Position numbers and translations under genes: made by a program
Source: JACVRW01 sp052038485
GTDB lineage: Bacteria; Actinomycetota; Thermoleophilia; Solirubrobacterales; Thermoleophilaceae
Length of the DNA stretch: 7,102 nucleotides
NCBI GenBank assembly: GCA_052038485.1
Contig: JBQGCL010000183.1
Location: forward strand, 1 to 7,102
Reading direction: 5' to 3'
Shown here: positions 5,220-7,102 of the stretch, piece after piece
Numbering within the stretch: position 1 is the first letter of the stretch
Layout: each line of letters starts with the position of its first letter
The notes under the pieces: model-generated
What the model was told of the DNA's origin: nothing
The model's input: the letters and a program-made list of their open reading frames with translations, nothing else
Databases searched by the model: none

Positions 5220-5714
5220 ATGCCGGAGCGTCGCCGCAACGTCAACGCGATCCATCGCCAGGCCGAGCGCTTCGCGTCCTCGAAGCCGGGCGCCTGGTAC
5301 TTCATCAACGTGGCGATGCGGCTCGACCGCGTGCTGCTGCCGCTGTCGGGCGGGCGGTTGTCGATGGGCTTCGGTCAGCAGGTGGGCCTGCTCGAGTCGA
5401 TCGGGGCCAAGAGCGGCGAGCGCCGCCGTATCCCGCTGCTGTACCTGCGCGACGGCAACCACGTGGTGCTGATCGCATCCAAGGGCGGGAGCACCAAGCA
5501 CCCCGCCTGGTACTTCAACGTCAAGGCGAACCCGCAGGTCCGCTTCCTCGGACCGGGCGGGATCAGCGGCGACTACGTGGCCCGCGAGGCCGAGGGCGAC
5601 GAGCGGGCCCGGCTGTGGGCCGACGCCGTGGACTACTACGACGGGTTCGCCACCTATCAGGGGCGTACCGATGGGCGGCGAATCCCTGTCGTAGTCCTCG
5701 AGCCCGTTCGCTAG
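5220..5714 (+). CDS. F420-dependent nitroreductase/quinone reductase family protein (Ddn type)
   Basis: The 164-residue product matches the actinobacterial deazaflavin-dependent (Ddn-like) family in length and motifs: GAKSGERRRIPLLYLRDG (62-79), ASKGG (86-90), HPAWYFNVKANP (94-105), and a C-terminal Tyr-rich segment DYYDGFATYQGRT (138-150) followed by RRIPVVVLEP. These form a split beta-barrel with the basic GxKSGxxR region and the SKGG loop contributing to cofactor F420 binding. Characterised family members reduce quinones or nitro compounds with F420H2; the substrate of this one cannot be read from sequence. A hydrophobic, amphipathic N-terminal part (about 25-45) may touch the membrane. 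The ATG at 5220 is plausible but has only a weak GGG upstream. It is divergent from the PLP enzyme and converges on the MFS gene, sharing a CTAG with it. The family implies that the host makes F420. Confidence 0.92.
   Translation: MPERRRNVNAIHRQAERFASSKPGAWYFINVAMRLDRVLLPLSGGRLSMGFGQQVGLLESIGAKSGERRRIPLLYLRDGNHVVLIASKGGSTKHPAWYFNVKANPQVRFLGPGGISGDYVAREAEGDERARLWADAVDYYDGFATYQGRTDGRRIPVVVLEPVR
5711..5714. other. CTAG interlocked stop codons, Ddn-type and MFS genes
   Basis: The plus-strand TAG (5712-5714) and the minus-strand TAG (5713-5711) overlap within CTAG, the same arrangement as at 4013-4016. It is the second tail-to-tail overlap of this exact kind in the window. Confidence 0.9.
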
Positions 5715-7102
5715 GCGGCCGCTGCCTCCGCGCGCGGCGCCAGCGGCGCCGCCGCCCGCTTCCCGGGCACGAGCAGCGCCACCAGCGCGCCCACCGCCAG
5801 CACCGCCGCGCCGACCCACACGGCCGGGATCAGCCCGTCCACGTAGGCCACCGGCGACTCGAACCCGCCGGCGCCCGTGAACACGGTGGACAGCACGGCC
5901 ACGCCGAGCACGCCGCCGATCTCGCGCACGGTGTTGGTGGCGCCCGAGGCCTGGCCGGCCTCCTCGGGCCGCACCGCGCCCAGCACGGCGTTCGCGGCCG
6001 GGGCGAACACCATCGCCATGCCGCTGCCCGCCATCACGAACGCGGGCACGAACAGCCCGTAGGCCGCGGTCGGGGCGGTGACGATGGCGATCCACGCCAG
6101 CCCGGCCGCCTGGAGCGCCAGCCCGGTCGCCATCAGCGGCCGGCTGCCGATCCGGTCGGACAGGATCCCGGCCACCGGGGCGACGAAGATCGGCATCGCG
6201 GTCCACGGCAGCGTGCGCAGCCCGGCCTCCAGGGGCGAGTAGCCCTGGGCGACCTGGAAGAACTGCGCCAGCAGGAAGATCGACCCGAAGGCGCCGAAGA
6301 ACATCGCCAGCGACACGCCGTTGGTGGCCGCGAAGGCGCGGTTTCTGAAGAAGCGCATCGGCAGCATCGGAGTCTTCGTGCGGGTCTCCCACACCGCGAA
6401 GGCCGCCAACAGCGCGACCCCGGCGCCTATGGAGCCGATCACGGTCGCGCTCGTCCAACCGAGCGCCTGCGCGCGCACGATGCCGAACACCAGGCCCAGC
6501 AGGCCCGCGCTCGCCAGGGCGACGCCGGGCAGGTCGAGGCCGGCGCCCGAGCCGCGGCTCTCGCGCAGGATACGCAGGACCGCCGGGACCAGCGCGATCC
6601 CGATCGGGACGTTCAGCAGGAAGATCCACTGCCAGGACAGGCCGTCGACGACGGCGCCGCCGACGACCGGACCCAGCGCGACGCCGAGGCCCGAAACGCC
6701 CGACCAGATCCCGAGCGCCAAGCCGCGCTTCTCGGCGGCGAAGGCCTCGCTCAGGAGGGTCAGCGAGAGCGGAGTGATGACCGCCCCACCGAGCCCCTGG
6801 AAGGCACGGGCGGCGATCAGGGCCTCGGTGCTGGGCGCGAAGGCCGCGGCAGCCGAGGAGATCGTGAACAGGCCGACGCCGACGGCGAACACCAGCCGGC
6901 GTCCGAAGCGGTCGCCGAGCGCGGCGGCCGTCAGCAGGAAGACCGCGTAGCTCAGGGTGTACGCGTTGACGGTCCACTCGAGGTCCTCGAGCGAAGCACC
7001 AAGGTCCTCGCGAATGCTGACCAGCGCGTTGGTGACGACGAGGTTGTCGAGGGTGACCATGAACAGGGCGATCGAGACGATCGCGAGGGTCCAACCACTT
7101 GC
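5711..7102 (-). CDS. DHA2-family MFS multidrug exporter (partial, right edge)
   Basis: A polytopic membrane protein of the EmrB/QacA (DHA2, 14-helix) type. The frame stays open to the window edge: the 14 codons upstream of the ATG at 7060 read ASGWTLAIVSIALF and continue straight into FMVTLDNLVVTNAL. This is a typical first transmembrane helix and motif D1, so the ATG at 7060 is internal and the true start is outside the window. Counting from that Met, motif A of the helix 2-3 loop is GDRFGRR (49-55), the proton-antiport motif C is GVSGLGVALGPVVGG (121-135), and WQWIFLLNVPIG (143-154) is typical of the family. The C-terminus is an Ala-rich basic tail. It should export drugs or toxic metabolites using the proton gradient; the substrate is unknown. 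No regulator is visible beside it within the window. Confidence 0.93.
   Translation of the reverse strand, partial: ASGWTLAIVSIALFMVTLDNLVVTNALVSIREDLGASLEDLEWTVNAYTLSYAVFLLTAAALGDRFGRRLVFAVGVGLFTISSAAAAFAPSTEALIAARAFQGLGGAVITPLSLTLLSEAFAAEKRGLALGIWSGVSGLGVALGPVVGGAVVDGLSWQWIFLLNVPIGIALVPAVLRILRESRGSGAGLDLPGVALASAGLLGLVFGIVRAQALGWTSATVIGSIGAGVALLAAFAVWETRTKTPMLPMRFFRNRAFAATNGVSLAMFFGAFGSIFLLAQFFQVAQGYSPLEAGLRTLPWTAMPIFVAPVAGILSDRIGSRPLMATGLALQAAGLAWIAIVTAPTAAYGLFVPAFVMAGSGMAMVFAPAANAVLGAVRPEEAGQASGATNTVREIGGVLGVAVLSTVFTGAGGFESPVAYVDGLIPAVWVGAAVLAVGALVALLVPGKRAAAPLAPRAEAAAA

Noticed and set aside
5204..5308. 35-codon N-terminal extension of the PLP enzyme starting at an ATG at 5308
   Set aside because: It would overlap the start of the divergent Ddn-type gene, its residues do not look like the family, and the ATG at 5203 fits the usual N-terminus.
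5711..7060. MFS gene as complete with its start at the ATG at 7060
   Set aside because: The frame is open upstream to the window edge, and those codons supply the first half of transmembrane helix 1, so the gene is cut by the window.
5196..7094. 632-codon minus-strand frame over the MFS and Ddn-type genes
   Set aside because: It is dominated by Arg, Gly and Pro and covers two genes with strong family motifs in other frames, so it is a high-GC artefact.

Overview
The window is very GC-rich DNA with dense genes, mostly G/C third positions, some GTG or leaderless-looking starts, and an F420-dependent (Ddn-type) reductase. Together with a secreted PKD protein ending in a basic, cysteine-containing C-terminal module, this points to a high-GC actinobacterium. 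My best guess is the Thermoleophilia/Solirubrobacterales group, but that is inference from sequence style, not a search.

Layout from left to right: (1) the 3' end of an unrecognised plus-strand gene cut by the left edge; (2) a short hairpin-rich gap between convergent genes; (3) a minus-strand pair, a TetR-family regulator followed after 11 bases by a small lipoprotein; (4) a 21-base AT-rich divergent gap holding a perfect palindrome, the likely operator; (5) a plus-strand 181-residue protein of unknown function; (6) an 88-base gap with a promoter candidate; (7) a 694-residue secreted protein with six PKD-type repeats and a C-terminal four-cysteine module; (8) a minus-strand class V PLP-dependent enzyme of the cysteine-desulfurase-like TIGR01976 type; (9) a divergent plus-strand F420-dependent nitroreductase-family protein; (10) a minus-strand DHA2-type MFS exporter running off the right edge.

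Two relationships stand out. The TetR gene, the lipoprotein and the 181-residue protein look like one regulatory unit, because the only plausible control region for both directions is the 21-base palindromic gap. The two downstream convergent pairs (PKD protein/PLP enzyme and Ddn-type protein/MFS exporter) both end in a shared CTAG in which the two TAG stop codons interlock, so neither pair leaves room for a terminator between the genes.

I found no RNA genes, CRISPR arrays, insertion sequences, attachment sites or origins. Nothing here demonstrates a new multi-gene system. The items most worth following are the palindrome-controlled divergent unit with its uncharacterised 181-residue protein, and the repeat architecture of the PKD protein.
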